21,150 bases of DNA from positions 1-21,150 of the IMG/VR virus record IMGVR_UViG_3300029286_000283; one strand, 5' to 3'. The position numbers were made by a program, and so were the translations under genes. Position 1 is the first letter of the stretch; each line of letters begins with the position of its first letter. Of the stretch, positions 20,551 through 21,150 are shown one piece after another. Below the pieces are notes generated by a model. That model saw nothing but the letters and a program-made list of their open reading frames with translations. It had not been told where the DNA came from and made no database searches. This DNA is from a virus.

Positions 20551-21114
20551 ATGAATAATACCTTTTTTAAAGACTTTTTAAAAGACGTTTTAAACGACGT
20601 TAAAACGGAGTTGATGGACGAGTTCGACCGCAACTTTGAACGGAAGGTTTTTTTTGATAAACCCTGGAATGAAAAAACCAAATTTCCAAATAAACGCGGC
20701 TCACTTATGATGCGCACCGGCAAGCTCCGCCGAAGCCTCCGGGCAAGGGTGTCAGGCAACGCCATCAGCTTCACCAGTTCCATGCCTTACGCCGCCATAC
20801 ACAACGAAGGCGGAACCATTACCGTTACTGCTAAAATGAAACGATACTTTTGGGCTATGTACCGTCAGGCGGCAGGCGCAATTACCTACTCTGTTAAAAA
20901 TAAGGCAATGGCAAACACAAAACGCAACACCGCCCTTACTGCCGAAGCCGAACGATTTAAAGCAATGGCCTTAAAACCCGTTGGCAGCAAAATTAAAATC
21001 GAACAACGCCAATTCATCGGCCACCATCCACAGGTTGACACCATCGTCAAAACCGTAGTTGACGCCAACATGCGCGAAATAGAAAAACAAATAACCAGCA
21101 AATTCAAAAAATAA
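20551..21114 (+). CDS. Phage virion morphogenesis protein (Mu gpG-like)
   Basis: This 187-aa protein fits the virion-morphogenesis family, tail-completion proteins of the Mu gpG and P2 gpS type. Key features are the helical N-terminus, FFDKPWNEKTKFPNKRG, then 'LMMRTGKLRRSLRARVSGN' (the TG-LR-S family motif), and 'SSMPYAAIHNEGGTITVTAK' with YA--HN-GG, the strongest signature. The next segment has KMKRYFWAMYRQAAG. It would be adjacent to MuF in Mu; here an accessory cassette of about 1.3 kb separates them. ATG at 20551 follows the leader with AAATTTTAAGCGG. Confidence 0.88.
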   Translation: MNNTFFKDFLKDVLNDVKTELMDEFDRNFERKVFFDKPWNEKTKFPNKRGSLMMRTGKLRRSLRARVSGNAISFTSSMPYAAIHNEGGTITVTAKMKRYFWAMYRQAAGAITYSVKNKAMANTKRNTALTAEAERFKAMALKPVGSKIKIEQRQFIGHHPQVDTIVKTVVDANMREIEKQITSKFKK

Positions 21115-21117
21115 ACC

Positions 21118-21150
21118 CGCTCTGCGCTTTGCGCTCTGCACTATGCACTA
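21118..21150. repeat. Heptamer array at right edge
   Basis: CTCTGCG/CTTTGCG/CACTATG units follow the virion-morphogenesis gene and run off the window. They belong to the same family as the array at 3941. Confidence 0.85.

Noticed and set aside
1-21150. tRNA or rRNA genes
   Set aside because: No cloverleaf or conserved TTCGANNC arm was found in intergenic DNA by eye; no rRNA-like conserved stretch was seen.

Overview
The window is the structural-gene region of a tailed phage or prophage with a Mu/P2-like contractile tail (Myoviridae-like), almost certainly from a Bacteroidota (Bacteroidetes) host. The host call rests on protein families seen mainly in Bacteroidota phages (DUF2586-type sheath, DUF6046-type tail protein, the LysM/gp25/baseplate set), on A-rich leaders without Shine-Dalgarno sequences, and on interspersed repeats typical of these genomes: heptamers of the CTCTGCG, TTCACTC and CTCCGTG types, and G-run repeats that encode LEGAGGG-like peptides. 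No rRNA, tRNA, CRISPR array, integrase or transposase was found. No lytic enzyme was recognised, and the window starts and ends inside the element.

Layout. Two late-gene arms diverge from an intergenic region at about 13766-13962. The right arm (+) carries packaging and head genes: small and large terminase, a gp36-like DUF1320 head protein, a DUF935 portal, a Mu F-like (MuF) head protein with a nuclease-like C-terminal domain, then an accessory cassette of small genes on both strands (19.2-20.5 kb), then a Mu G-like virion morphogenesis protein. The left arm (-), read from 13765 down to 185, carries a prohead protease/scaffold fusion, the major capsid protein, a terminator, a small membrane protein, a holin-like protein, a small repeat-bearing protein, sheath, tube, a tail-assembly chaperone with a frameshift extension, tape measure, DUF6046 protein, gpD-like hub, gpV-like spike (frameshifted), a small conserved protein, gp25-like wedge, LysM-like protein, gpJ-like and gpI-position baseplate proteins, a fibre, and a fibre-associated gene.

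The most interesting feature is at the portal/MuF junction. The portal gene ends in T TTT TTC exactly in phase for a -1 frameshift. The stop lies in a 6-nt spacer, followed by a GC-rich hairpin. The -1 frame is the MuF frame, which has no ATG or GTG start before its core. This predicts a fusion of about 896 aa linking portal, MuF and toxin domain. The toxin-like C-terminus is visibly more A+T-rich than the rest of the gene and looks acquired.

Two other reading-frame events are supported. The gpV spike gene is split in a run of six A but is one clear open protein family across the break. A hidden -1 frame after the tail chaperone fits a gpG/gpGT-type frameshift. The repeats are unusual because they sit at nearly every loose gene boundary and, in three places, inside structural genes in frame. 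All function names come from recognition of sequence features and gene order, without database searches.
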